The position numbers and the translations under genes were made by a program. Source: an uncultured Sphingomonadales bacterium (GTDB taxonomy: Bacteria > Pseudomonadota > Alphaproteobacteria > Sphingomonadales > Rhodothalassiaceae). Taken from it: DNA of 64,000 bases. Shown in pieces: positions 57,177-63,921 of the stretch. Position 1 is the first letter of the stretch. Each line of letters starts with the position of its first letter. Where the stretch lies: positions 186,001 through 250,000 of the forward strand of contig CANMND010000002.1 of NCBI GenBank assembly GCA_947499155.1, written 5' to 3'. A model generated the notes under the pieces. That model made no database searches. It had not been told where the DNA came from and worked only from the letters and a program-made list of their open reading frames with translations.

Positions 57177-57491
57177 TTTGGGAGTCCTTAGCTTGGATTT
57201 CGGCGCAGGAAGGTCAGAGTGCATGAAAGGTGATGGCAAGTCTCCAAGTGTGACTGTGGCCTTGTGACTGTCGCTGACCGCCACGTTCTCCCAAAATATA
57301 TAGCATTTGTCAAAAGCCTATGCTTGTGGCACGCACATTGCTTGTATGATGGCACAACTTCGCGTCATGTTGCTTTGATAAATGTGCATGAGTCATCTAA
57401 TTTTAAGAAACGGGCATTATCTGTGGTCTAACCTTGGCCATTGATCGCATAATCAGCCAGTCAAAGACAGGGTAAGAGGAGAGCTTCGCTC
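57177..57491. other. Divergent promoter region moxR / flbT
   Basis: The 315-bp gap holds no gene. It contains the sigma-54 promoter at 57327-57342 for flbT; no ftr-like element was clear here. The moxR side shows no distinctive motif. Confidence 0.6.
57327..57342 (+). promoter_or_regulatory. Sigma-54 promoter for flbT-flaF
   Basis: TGGCACG-CACA-TTGCT agrees with the -24/-12 consensus TGGCACG-N4-TTGCW at every fixed position. The start of transcription would be near 57354, about 138 nt before flbT. Confidence 0.85.
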
Positions 57492-57887
57492 ATGGCGTTG
57501 AAACTATCGTTGAAACCTGGCGAAAAATTTGTAGTCAACGGTGCGGTTATCTCTAATGGAGATCGCCGTTCAAGTCTTGTGATCCAGAACAAGGTATCTA
57601 TCCTGCGCGAAAAAGACATTATGCGACAAGAAGATGCAACAACGCCGGTCAGGCGCATCTATTTTCCTATAATGCTGTGTTACCTGGATCCGGATAATCG
57701 CTCGAAATACATCGAGGAATTCATGATCCGGATGAGCGAATTTATGAGCATTATTGAGGATCCTGAGGCCAAAGCGCGCTCGATTGAAATCAGCACCGAT
57801 GTAATGAATCAGAATTACTATCGCGCACTTATGACCTGTAAAAAGCTGTTCGCTTTTGAAAAGGAAAGGCTGGATCATGTCCCTTAA
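57492..57887 (+). CDS. flbT: Flagellin synthesis post-transcriptional regulator FlbT
   Basis: The 131-residue protein matches FlbT (MALKLSLKPGEKFVVNGAVI, IYFPIMLCYLD, ALMTCKKLFAFEKE). In Caulobacter FlbT binds the 5' untranslated region of flagellin mRNA and promotes its decay when flagellum assembly is incomplete. GAGGAG lies before the start. It overlaps flaF by 11 bp. The flagellin gene downstream has two strong hairpins in its leader, a plausible FlbT target. Confidence 0.92.
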   Translation: MALKLSLKPGEKFVVNGAVISNGDRRSSLVIQNKVSILREKDIMRQEDATTPVRRIYFPIMLCYLDPDNRSKYIEEFMIRMSEFMSIIEDPEAKARSIEISTDVMNQNYYRALMTCKKLFAFEKERLDHVP

Positions 57888-58290
57888 TGCCTATCATCAA
57901 CGCCAGATGGACGCGGAATCCCCGCGTGAGACAGAATATCGCTTGTTTGGACGGGTAACAGGTGCGTTGATCGAGGCAAGTGAAAAGGCGTTGACCGGTG
58001 CAGCTCTTATGAAGTCGCTGGACTGGAATCGGCGTCTATGGTCAACCCTGGCTCTTGATTGTTCAACCAATGAAAATCAGTTGCCGCCTGCGACGCGGGC
58101 ACAAATCATATCACTGTCAATTTATGTTTCCAAAACCACCAGTAAAGTGGTGAGGGGACAGGCATCCATTGATGATCTGATCAGTTTAAACAAAATCATC
58201 ATGGAAGGGCTGGCAGCCCAGGAAAAGCAGGCGAAAGATGCTTTAGATAATAAAGGCCCGCAGCTTCCTCTTGGCGGGATGGTTGGTTAA
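57877..58290 (+). CDS. flaF: Flagellin synthesis regulator FlaF
   Basis: The 137-residue protein follows flbT with an 11-bp overlap. It has the FlaF pattern: SPRETEYRLFGRVTGALIEA, WSTLALDCS and ISLSIYVSKTTSKV. FlaF acts opposite to FlbT and is required for flagellin production in Caulobacter. Start ATG 57877 lies 6 bp after AAAGG at the end of flbT. Confidence 0.9.
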   Translation: MSLNAYHQRQMDAESPRETEYRLFGRVTGALIEASEKALTGAALMKSLDWNRRLWSTLALDCSTNENQLPPATRAQIISLSIYVSKTTSKVVRGQASIDDLISLNKIIMEGLAAQEKQAKDALDNKGPQLPLGGMVG

Positions 58291-58359
58291 ACAACACCGG
58301 TTTATTTCGTCTCGCCTCAATCTGATCCTTCATTTCAGCATTCGTGTCATGAACACCAA

Positions 58360-58376
58360 CCAGGCAAAATTTGCCG
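58360..58376 (+). promoter_or_regulatory. ftr-like element 1 (FlbD-type site)
   Basis: CCAGGCAAAATTTGCCG matches 10 of 12 fixed positions of the Caulobacter ftr pattern C-CGGC--AAA--GC-G as I recall it. It contains GGCAAA-A-TTTGCC, a perfect inverted repeat. Confidence 0.45.
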
Positions 58377-58392
58377 AGGCCGCACCTCCTTT

Positions 58393-58409
58393 CCCGGCAA
58401 AAATTGCCT
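58393..58409 (+). promoter_or_regulatory. ftr-like element 2 (FlbD-type site)
   Basis: CCCGGCAAAAATTGCCT matches 11 of 12 fixed positions of the ftr pattern. It is centred about 117 bp before the sigma-54 promoter, a normal distance for an enhancer. Confidence 0.6.
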
Positions 58410-58517
58410 ATACGGCAATATTTTCCGGGCTGATGTGGAAAAGCCTTTACATGTCTTGATCTAAATTATCGTCTTAATTACAATAGGTTATATGTTTTGT
58501 TCGGCCATAAGGGCGAA

Positions 58518-58533
58518 TGGCACAGGCTTTGCA
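58518..58533 (+). promoter_or_regulatory. Sigma-54 promoter for flagellin 1
   Basis: TGGCACA-GGCT-TTGCA differs from the consensus in one base. Transcription should begin near 58544, giving a leader of about 60 nt. Confidence 0.88.
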
Positions 58534-58545
58534 TCGGTAGTGGTG

Positions 58546-58577
58546 CGAGACAAAACGTCTCGGGAGCAAAATGCTCC
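58546..58577 (+). promoter_or_regulatory. Two tandem hairpins at the 5' end of flagellin-1 mRNA
   Basis: CGAGAC-AAAAC-GTCTCG (58546-58562) and GGAGCA-AAA-TGCTCC (58563-58577) abut without a gap. They begin within a few bases of the predicted start of transcription. AGGAGAG, the ribosome site, follows at 58592-58598. Confidence 0.75.
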
Positions 58578-58604
58578 ATGAAAACCTAGAACAGGAGAGC
58601 CAAA

Positions 58605-59414
58605 ATGGCCTTTTCAGTGAATACCAATCAGGGTGCATTCATCGCCCTTCAAAGCCTTAATCAGACAAATCGTGGCCTTGCCCAGACCCAGAATCGGATT
58701 AACACCGGTTTGGCAGTTTCCGGTGCGGCAGACGGTGCGTCGACCTTTGCTATTGCCCAAGGCCTTCGCGCTGATGTGGGCGGCCTGAATGCGGTTCAAG
58801 GATCGCTTGACCGGTCGATTTCCGCTGTGGACGTGGCCTTGAATGCCTCAGAGTCTATTTCTGCTCTTTTGATTGACCTGCGCGAAACGGCAACGTCTGC
58901 CGCTGACCCTGGTCTGGATGCAGGCAGCCGTACGGCTCTCGAAGACGAATTCAAGCAGGTTTTGAATCAGATCGATTCGATCATTGCCAGTGCCGAGTTT
59001 AACGGCACAAACATGATCAGCTCTGCTGCAACCTCGGTTGTTGCTATCGATGGCAGCGGTAACACTGTGTTCAGTGTTTCTGGCAGCGATCTAAGCGGCA
59101 TGACTGCAACAATCCAAAGCACTTTTGCATCAGCAGCTTCGGCAGCATCAACAGTTGCTCGCATTGAGACTGCAGCCACGAGTCTGAACGGTCTTCTGTC
59201 CAACCTCGGTGCAGGTCAGAATCGTTTGGAACTGCAAAGTGAATTCACTTCTACACTTCGTGATACACTTGAAGTTGGCATTGGTAACCTTGTCGATGCT
59301 GACCTTGCTCGTGAATCTGCAAATCTGCAGGCGTTGCAGGTGAGGCAGCAATTGGGACTGCAAGCACTCGGCATTGCTAACCAGGCACCTGGAGCGATCC
59401 TGTCGCTCTTCTAA
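58605..59414 (+). CDS. Flagellin 1
   Basis: Flagellar filament protein of 269 residues, exported by the flagellar type III system (no signal peptide). N-terminal D0/D1 helices (MAFSVNTNQGAFIALQSL, AQTQNRINTGLAVSGAADGA) and the C-terminal counterpart (VDADLARESANLQALQVRQQ) are conserved. Only a short variable centre (about 140-190) is present, as usual for alphaproteobacterial flagellins. It is clearly related to flagellin 2 (60319-61146). Expression: sigma-54 promoter, ftr-like sites and a structured leader. Confidence 0.95.
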   Translation: MAFSVNTNQGAFIALQSLNQTNRGLAQTQNRINTGLAVSGAADGASTFAIAQGLRADVGGLNAVQGSLDRSISAVDVALNASESISALLIDLRETATSAADPGLDAGSRTALEDEFKQVLNQIDSIIASAEFNGTNMISSAATSVVAIDGSGNTVFSVSGSDLSGMTATIQSTFASAASAASTVARIETAATSLNGLLSNLGAGQNRLELQSEFTSTLRDTLEVGIGNLVDADLARESANLQALQVRQQLGLQALGIANQAPGAILSLF

Positions 59415-59480
59415 AAGCCCAATCAATGAAAGGGGTGGTCTGGAAAGAAGCCGAGTAGGCATCCGATCACCCTTTTCTTA
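59415..59480 (+). terminator. Possible weak terminator after flagellin 1
   Basis: GAAAGGGGTG and CACCCTTTTC can pair with one mismatch around a 23-nt interior, followed by TTACC. Weak, and some read-through into flaG is likely. Confidence 0.3.
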
Positions 59481-59559
59481 CCTGTGTATTTGTTTTTGCG
59501 ATTCAGGCAGTGGTACATGATCGTCACCGCGACAAAAGCATGCATAGGGGAGCAATCAC

Positions 59560-59997
59560 ATGGCAGAGATTGGAAGAATTCAATCGGGACTTGTCCCTAT
59601 ACGAGAGAATAGAAATACCGGTGATGTATCATCGCGCGTCGTTGAGCCCGTTCGTGCTATTAATGCTGATAAAAGCGGGGACTCTGGCCGCAATGTGCAA
59701 AAGTCATTGAGTGACAGAATCAGGACTATTCGTTCTGAACAATTTTCAGACCATCAACCGAGCCCGCGAGACCAAGCAGAAGACTTCATCAATGATTTGC
59801 TCAGCAATCTGATCACAAACGCAACAGATAATCGTCGATTGCGTATTGAAGAGGATGAGGCAAGCGGGTTATTTGTATACCAATTCGTGGATAAAACTTC
59901 AGGGGAAGTGGTGCGACAGTTTCCGGCTGAAGAGATTCTCAAATTGATAACCCGTATTCGCAAGGCAGAAGGGATCGTACTCGACGAAAGTATCTGA
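59560..59997 (+). CDS. flaG: FlaG family protein
   Basis: The 145-residue protein has a low-complexity N-terminus and a C-terminal FlaG core: RLRIEEDEASGLFVYQFVDKTSGEVVRQFPAEE read in two parts, LRIEEDEASGLFVYQF and DKTSGEVVRQFPAEEIL. FlaG influences filament length and flagellin assembly in other bacteria. AGGGGAG precedes ATG 59560. No sigma-54 promoter lies directly before it, so it is probably read from the flagellin-1 promoter. A strong terminator follows. Confidence 0.85.
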   Translation: MAEIGRIQSGLVPIRENRNTGDVSSRVVEPVRAINADKSGDSGRNVQKSLSDRIRTIRSEQFSDHQPSPRDQAEDFINDLLSNLITNATDNRRLRIEEDEASGLFVYQFVDKTSGEVVRQFPAEEILKLITRIRKAEGIVLDESI

Positions 59998-60067
59998 GAG
60001 AAAAAATCGACTATAGATATCCAGACCATATGAAGCTATCTGGTTTATCATGGATTATCTGGAATAT

Positions 60068-60097
60068 CCGGCCCCCATTTTGCGGCCGGTTTTTTTA
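60068..60097 (+). terminator. Terminator after flaG
   Basis: CCGGCC and GGCCGG pair around CCCATTTTGC, followed by eight T residues. Confidence 0.9.
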
Positions 60098-60140
60098 TGT
60101 CTCACAGGCTGGAATTATCGGAATAAACACGTCTGTCCTA

Positions 60141-60157
60141 CCCGGCAGAAAGAGGCA
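60141..60157 (+). promoter_or_regulatory. ftr-like element before flagellin 2
   Basis: CCCGGCAGAAAGAGGCA matches 10 of 12 fixed positions of the ftr pattern and lies 85-100 bp before the sigma-54 promoter, as in flagellin 1. Confidence 0.45.
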
Positions 60158-60241
60158 TTTCAGGGCGGTAAATAACGCCTTTCATTCTGTAGTTATGACT
60201 ATCAACAGAAAATTTTCTAATTATATCAGCTACTTATAAAT

Positions 60242-60257
60242 TGGCATGTATCGTGCT
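60242..60257 (+). promoter_or_regulatory. Sigma-54 promoter for flagellin 2
   Basis: TGGCATG-TATC-GTGCT keeps the invariant GG and GC with correct spacing but has two deviations from consensus, so it should be weaker than the flagellin-1 promoter. Confidence 0.7.
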
Positions 60258-60318
60258 TACAATGTCATAGGCGCCAGCTTGAGGGCGTAAGGGAAAGCTA
60301 TGATCAGGAGAAAGCACA

Positions 60319-61146
60319 ATGGCATTCTCGGTAAATACAAATGCAGGTGCATTGAGTGCTCTGCAACAATTGGTAAGAACCAATGCCGGCCTCTCGGAAA
60401 CCCAGGAGCGGGTTAATACAGGTCTCGAAATCCGCAGTGCAAAAGACAATGCTGCCGTCTTTGCAATTGCGCAAAATCTGCGCGCTGACTTTGAAGGCTA
60501 TAATGCCGTTCGTCAAAGTCTTGACCGTTCGATCAGTGCAACAGATGTGGCTTTGGCGGCATCGGAAGCAATTAGCGATCTGTTGTTGCAGCTAAAAGAG
60601 CGCGCCGTCGCTGCGGCTGATGCGGGATTAGGCCCCGAAAGCCGCTCTGCTCTCAAACAGGATTTTGAAGAAATACGCGACCAGATCAGCACCATTATCA
60701 GCAATGCTTCTTTTAACGGCACCAATCTTGTTGATGGTGGCACGGATCAGGTCGTGGGTATCACCACACCTGACGCTGTTGGTAACATCACCATAGGTCA
60801 TGAAAATATGTCGCCCGGCGGCACAGTGGTAATTTTTGGTCCAGCATCCAGCTTCTCCTCAGCTGTTGATGCTCAGGCTATGGTGACAGCGATTGATGCA
60901 TCCATCAAAAACCTGTCCGCCTCTCAGACCCGTCTTGGTTCCGGAGCCAAGGCTCTGGAAACGCAGCGTACTTTCACTGACGTAATTCAAGATACCTTGC
61001 AAGTTGGTATTGGTAATCTTGTTGACGCAGACCTCGCCCGTGAATCAGCGAACTTGCAGGCATTGCAGGTAAAACAGCAGCTTGGGCTTCAGGCACTGAG
61101 TATTGCCAATGGCCAGCCGCAATCGATTTTGTCACTGTTTGGGTAA
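60319..61146 (+). CDS. Flagellin 2
   Basis: Second filament protein, 275 residues, with the same architecture as flagellin 1: MAFSVNTNAGALSALQQL, SETQERVNTGLEIRSAKDNA and C-terminal VDADLARESANLQALQVKQQ. The centre (about 135-185, VVGITTPDAVGNITIGHENM) differs in sequence. AGGAG precedes the start. Leader shows only weak hairpins (CGCC/GGCG, AGCTT/AAGCT), unlike flagellin 1. Differential regulation is therefore plausible. Confidence 0.95.
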   Translation: MAFSVNTNAGALSALQQLVRTNAGLSETQERVNTGLEIRSAKDNAAVFAIAQNLRADFEGYNAVRQSLDRSISATDVALAASEAISDLLLQLKERAVAAADAGLGPESRSALKQDFEEIRDQISTIISNASFNGTNLVDGGTDQVVGITTPDAVGNITIGHENMSPGGTVVIFGPASSFSSAVDAQAMVTAIDASIKNLSASQTRLGSGAKALETQRTFTDVIQDTLQVGIGNLVDADLARESANLQALQVKQQLGLQALSIANGQPQSILSLFG

Positions 61147-61251
61147 GTAAAATCAGACAGTGAAAAACGCGGCTTTCCCTTGCCCGGGGAGGGGTCGATC
61201 AAACGGTCGGCCCCACTTCAAACGGAAAGTAACAGATAAAAGACAGCACGC

Positions 61252-61572
61252 TTAAGTTTCATTCAGGGCGACGGCCGTACCATAGGCAAGAATTTCCGCT
61301 GCCCCCATTGTTACAGTTGCAGTAACAAGACGGACATTGAGAATTGCGTCCGCACCTTTCGATCGGGCGTGTTCTTCCATTCGGAGGATCGCTTTTTCTC
61401 GTGCGTCCTTCATTAAATCCGTATAGCCACGCAGTTCGCCACCTATAATGGTCTTGAAACCAGCGGCAATATCGCGTCCGATATGCTTGGTCTGGACTGT
61501 CGAACCCTGTACAATCCCAAGTACTTCACGCACGTCTCGGCCTGGTATGTTGTCCGTCGTGACGGTAATCAT
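61252..61572 (-). CDS. YbjQ family protein (DUF74)
   Basis: The 106-residue protein matches YbjQ: TTDNIPGRDVREVLGIVQG, GGELRGYTDLM, REKAILRMEEHARSKGADAI and the MGAAEILAYGTAV end. These pentameric, dodecin-like small proteins may bind metal or act in stress; function unproven. It follows a small membrane-protein gene by 35 bp on the same strand, which may be an operon partner. Confidence 0.88.
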   Translation of the reverse strand: MITVTTDNIPGRDVREVLGIVQGSTVQTKHIGRDIAAGFKTIIGGELRGYTDLMKDAREKAILRMEEHARSKGADAILNVRLVTATVTMGAAEILAYGTAVALNET

Positions 61573-61607
61573 TATTATTACCTCATCTTGAATTTTGACT
61601 TTGCAGG

Positions 61608-61835
61608 TCAGTTACTATTTTTCGTTCGCGCCCTCCAATCAAGATATAAGGCCAGAATCAAAGATAGCCCGGCACCAATCAGTGCCCCTACAGCTGGCGA
61701 ATAAAAGCCAAAACCGCCGATTGCCGCACCTGCCAGCAATCCTGCAAACAGGAAAAATCCCATTCGGGTGAAATCTCGCACGTTTGGCTGTTCTGCGGGA
61801 TCTTGTCCCGAATCATTATGGATATTATGTGCCAT
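61608..61835 (-). CDS. Small two-helix membrane protein
   Basis: The 75-residue protein has a hydrophilic N-terminus (NDSGQDPAEQPNVRDFTRMG) and two membrane helices (FFLFAGLLAGAAIGGFGF and VGALIGAGLSLILALYL) with a basic tail (DWRARTKNSN). I do not recognise a family. Its order and spacing before the YbjQ gene suggest cotranscription. Confidence 0.65.
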   Translation of the reverse strand: MAHNIHNDSGQDPAEQPNVRDFTRMGFFLFAGLLAGAAIGGFGFYSPAVGALIGAGLSLILALYLDWRARTKNSN

Positions 61836-61916
61836 GGTGTGGCCTTTCCGGTCATTTAAGTCTATGCCATTACTTATAAAGGAATGGGCACCTGGTGAAC
61901 ACTGTTACCTGCCGGG

Positions 61917-61929
61917 TGCAATGCAACAT
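61917..61929 (+). promoter_or_regulatory. PhaR-like site upstream of thiolase
   Basis: TGCAATGCAACAT is nearly identical to the site before the phasin gene (TGCAGTGCAACAT). It lies 123 bp before the thiolase start. Confidence 0.55.
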
Positions 61930-62051
61930 GTCTTTTGTTCGCTCGTGCAATAAGGGTCTTGCGCTCAAGTGAGGGAGACGCCTATCTGAAGGGTGAACAG
62001 ATTTAATGTCCTGGCCCCTATCTGGCCATGCTTTGGACAGGGAGTATTATC

Positions 62052-63242
62052 ATGACTAAAGCAGATCCCGTCGTCATCGTATCCATGGCGCGTACGCCAA
62101 TGGGCGGATTTCAGGGTGACTTGTCACCGCTTTCAGCCTCAGACCTGGGCGCAGCCGCGATCCGTGCTGCTCTGGATCGGGGGTCTGTCTCTGCCGATGA
62201 TATTGATGAAACCTTGATGGGTAATGTGCTATCGGCAGGGCAGGGGCAGGCTCCGGCACGACAGGCATCAATCAAGGCCGGTATCCCGAACAAGACAGGT
62301 GCCGTTACACTCAACAAGATGTGCGGCTCCGGTATGAAGGCGATGATGGTGGGCCATGACAGCCTGTTGGCAGGGACCAACAAGATCGTCGTTGCGGGCG
62401 GAATGGAGAGCATGTCCAATGCTCCTTATCTTTTGCCAAATGCCCGCAGTGGCATGCGCCTTGGTCATGGTGAAGTTAAAGACCATATGTTCCTTGATGG
62501 CCTTGAAGACGCCTATGACAAGGGCCGACTGATGGGGACTTTTGCCGAAGATACGGCCCGGCACTATCAGTTTACGCGTGAGGCACAGGATTCATTTGCG
62601 ATTGAAAGCCTGAAGCGGGCGCAAAAGGCTGGCGAAGATGGGTCATTTGCAGACGAAATTGTGCCGCTGACCATTAAAACCCGCAAGGGCGAGATCGAGA
62701 TCAATACAGACGAACAGCCTGCAAAAGCGCGCTTTGACAAAATCCCGCAATTGCGTCCAGTTTTTGCAAAGGACGGCACAGTAACGGCTGCCAACTCGTC
62801 ATCCATTTCAGATGGTGCAGCCGCCCTTGTTCTGATGCGCAGGTCTGAAGCGGAAAAACGTGGTCTTGGCATTCTGGCCGAAATCCGCGCCCATGCGACT
62901 CACGCACATGAGCCGAACTGGTTTACCACAGCCCCCATAGGAGCGATGAAGTCGGTTCTGGAAAAATCCGGCTGGTCCAAAGATGATGTGGATATTTGGG
63001 AAGTGAACGAAGCGTTCGCTGTTGTCGCCATGGCGGCGATGCGGGACTTGGACCTCCCCCATGAAAAAACCAACGTCTATGGCGGGGCTTGCGCTTTGGG
63101 TCATCCCATTGGCGCATCAGGAGCGCGCATTATTGTGACCTTGATCAATGCTCTGCAAAAGCATAACGGCAAGCGTGGTGTCGCAAGCCTTTGTATTGGT
63201 GGGGGTGAAGCAACTGCCATGGCGATCGAGCTTGCTAGCTAA
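62052..63242 (+). CDS. phaA: Acetyl-CoA acetyltransferase (thiolase)
   Basis: Condenses two acetyl-CoA to acetoacetyl-CoA or works in reverse. The 396 residues have nucleophile Cys in LNKMCGSGMKAMM, the NEAFA motif and the second Cys in YGGACALGHPIGASGARI. Start ATG 62052 has GGGAG upstream. The PhaR-like site suggests a role in polyhydroxyalkanoate synthesis, but AtoB-type degradative function is possible; phaB is not adjacent. Confidence 0.92.
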   Translation: MTKADPVVIVSMARTPMGGFQGDLSPLSASDLGAAAIRAALDRGSVSADDIDETLMGNVLSAGQGQAPARQASIKAGIPNKTGAVTLNKMCGSGMKAMMVGHDSLLAGTNKIVVAGGMESMSNAPYLLPNARSGMRLGHGEVKDHMFLDGLEDAYDKGRLMGTFAEDTARHYQFTREAQDSFAIESLKRAQKAGEDGSFADEIVPLTIKTRKGEIEINTDEQPAKARFDKIPQLRPVFAKDGTVTAANSSSISDGAAALVLMRRSEAEKRGLGILAEIRAHATHAHEPNWFTTAPIGAMKSVLEKSGWSKDDVDIWEVNEAFAVVAMAAMRDLDLPHEKTNVYGGACALGHPIGASGARIIVTLINALQKHNGKRGVASLCIGGGEATAMAIELAS

Positions 63243-63262
63243 TCCGTCCAATCACTAATCGA

Positions 63263-63298
63263 AACGCCAGGAAGTCTCAGATTCCCTGGCGTTTTTTT
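63263..63298 (+). terminator. Terminator after thiolase gene
   Basis: AACGCCAGG and CCTGGCGTT form a perfect 9-bp stem followed by a T run. It touches the stop codon of the convergent MarR gene. Confidence 0.9.
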
Positions 63299-63773
63299 AT
63301 TCCGTCTTTTGTCCCAGGTTTTCCAGTTCCAGGTCTTCCAGCTTGGATAGCAGTCTGTTTAACGAGGCCTCTTCTTCGTCAGACAATCGGGTTTTTAATT
63401 GCGTTTCATAATCCAGCGCAAGCGGCATGATTTGACGGTAAATATCCTTACCCTTGTCGGAAAGGGCCAAAACCGACCGGCGCCTGTCTTCTTTTGAGAA
63501 ATGTCGTTCAAGCCTGTCTCGTTTTAAAAGACGTGATACAGCGCGACTAACGGCGACCTTGTCCATGGCCGTGCGCTCAGCAACCTCACTTGCTGACAAA
63601 TCTGGCTCATCACCCAGGACTGCCATAACCCGCCATTCCGGTATCGTCAGGTCAAAGCGTGTTGCATACATCTGTGCGATTGTGCGTGAGATACGGTTCG
63701 AAACTGTCGCCAGCCGATACGGCAGAAATCGGGGGAGTTGCAGGCGATCTGGTCCAATATCATGCACCTTCAT
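63297..63773 (-). CDS. MarR family transcriptional regulator
   Basis: The 158-residue winged-helix regulator has the MarR core IPEWRVMAVLGDEPDLSASEVAERTAMDK as two parts, IPEWRVMAVLGDEP and SASEVAERTAMDKVAVSRAV, plus the wing HFSKEDRRRSVLALSDKG. It is divergent from the hppD gene across about 150 bp, which suggests that it controls aromatic amino acid breakdown in response to a phenolic or homogentisate-type ligand. A 14-bp inverted repeat in the gap is a candidate operator. Confidence 0.88.
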   Translation of the reverse strand: MKVHDIGPDRLQLPRFLPYRLATVSNRISRTIAQMYATRFDLTIPEWRVMAVLGDEPDLSASEVAERTAMDKVAVSRAVSRLLKRDRLERHFSKEDRRRSVLALSDKGKDIYRQIMPLALDYETQLKTRLSDEEEASLNRLLSKLEDLELENLGQKTE

Positions 63774-63827
63774 ATCTCCTCATCAGGGTAATTACTCTTG
63801 TCATACTGCGTCAGAGTGCTTATTTTG

Positions 63828-63841
63828 GTTTCACATGAAAC
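63828..63841. promoter_or_regulatory. Candidate MarR operator
   Basis: GTTTCA-CA-TGAAAC is a perfect inverted repeat 55 bp before the MarR start and 81 bp before hppD; a further half-site (TGTTTCA) follows at 63842-63848. Confidence 0.5.
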
Positions 63842-63921
63842 TGTTTCAATCGTTCCGCGCCTGATTTTACACAGCCGCCTGTCGATTGCACCCCTGTACA
63901 GACTTGATGGAGTCGAAATTC

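Larger units (their letters stand above)
58291..58604. other. Flagellin-1 regulatory region
   Basis: The 314-bp gap holds two ftr-like elements (58360-58376, 58393-58409), a sigma-54 promoter (58518-58533) and two leader hairpins (58546-58577). A 62-codon open frame at 58271-58459 has no coding character. Confidence 0.7.
59998..60318. other. Flagellin-2 regulatory region
   Basis: The 321-bp gap contains the flaG terminator (60068-60097), an ftr-like element (60141-60157) and a sigma-54 promoter (60242-60257). No gene is seen. Confidence 0.65.

Noticed and set aside
58271-58459. 62-codon open frame after flaF
   Set aside because: It contains the ftr-like palindromes, overlaps flaF and has no homology.
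59518-59540. Sigma-54-like sequence before flaG (TGGTACATGATCGTCA)
   Set aside because: The -12 element lacks the invariant GC.
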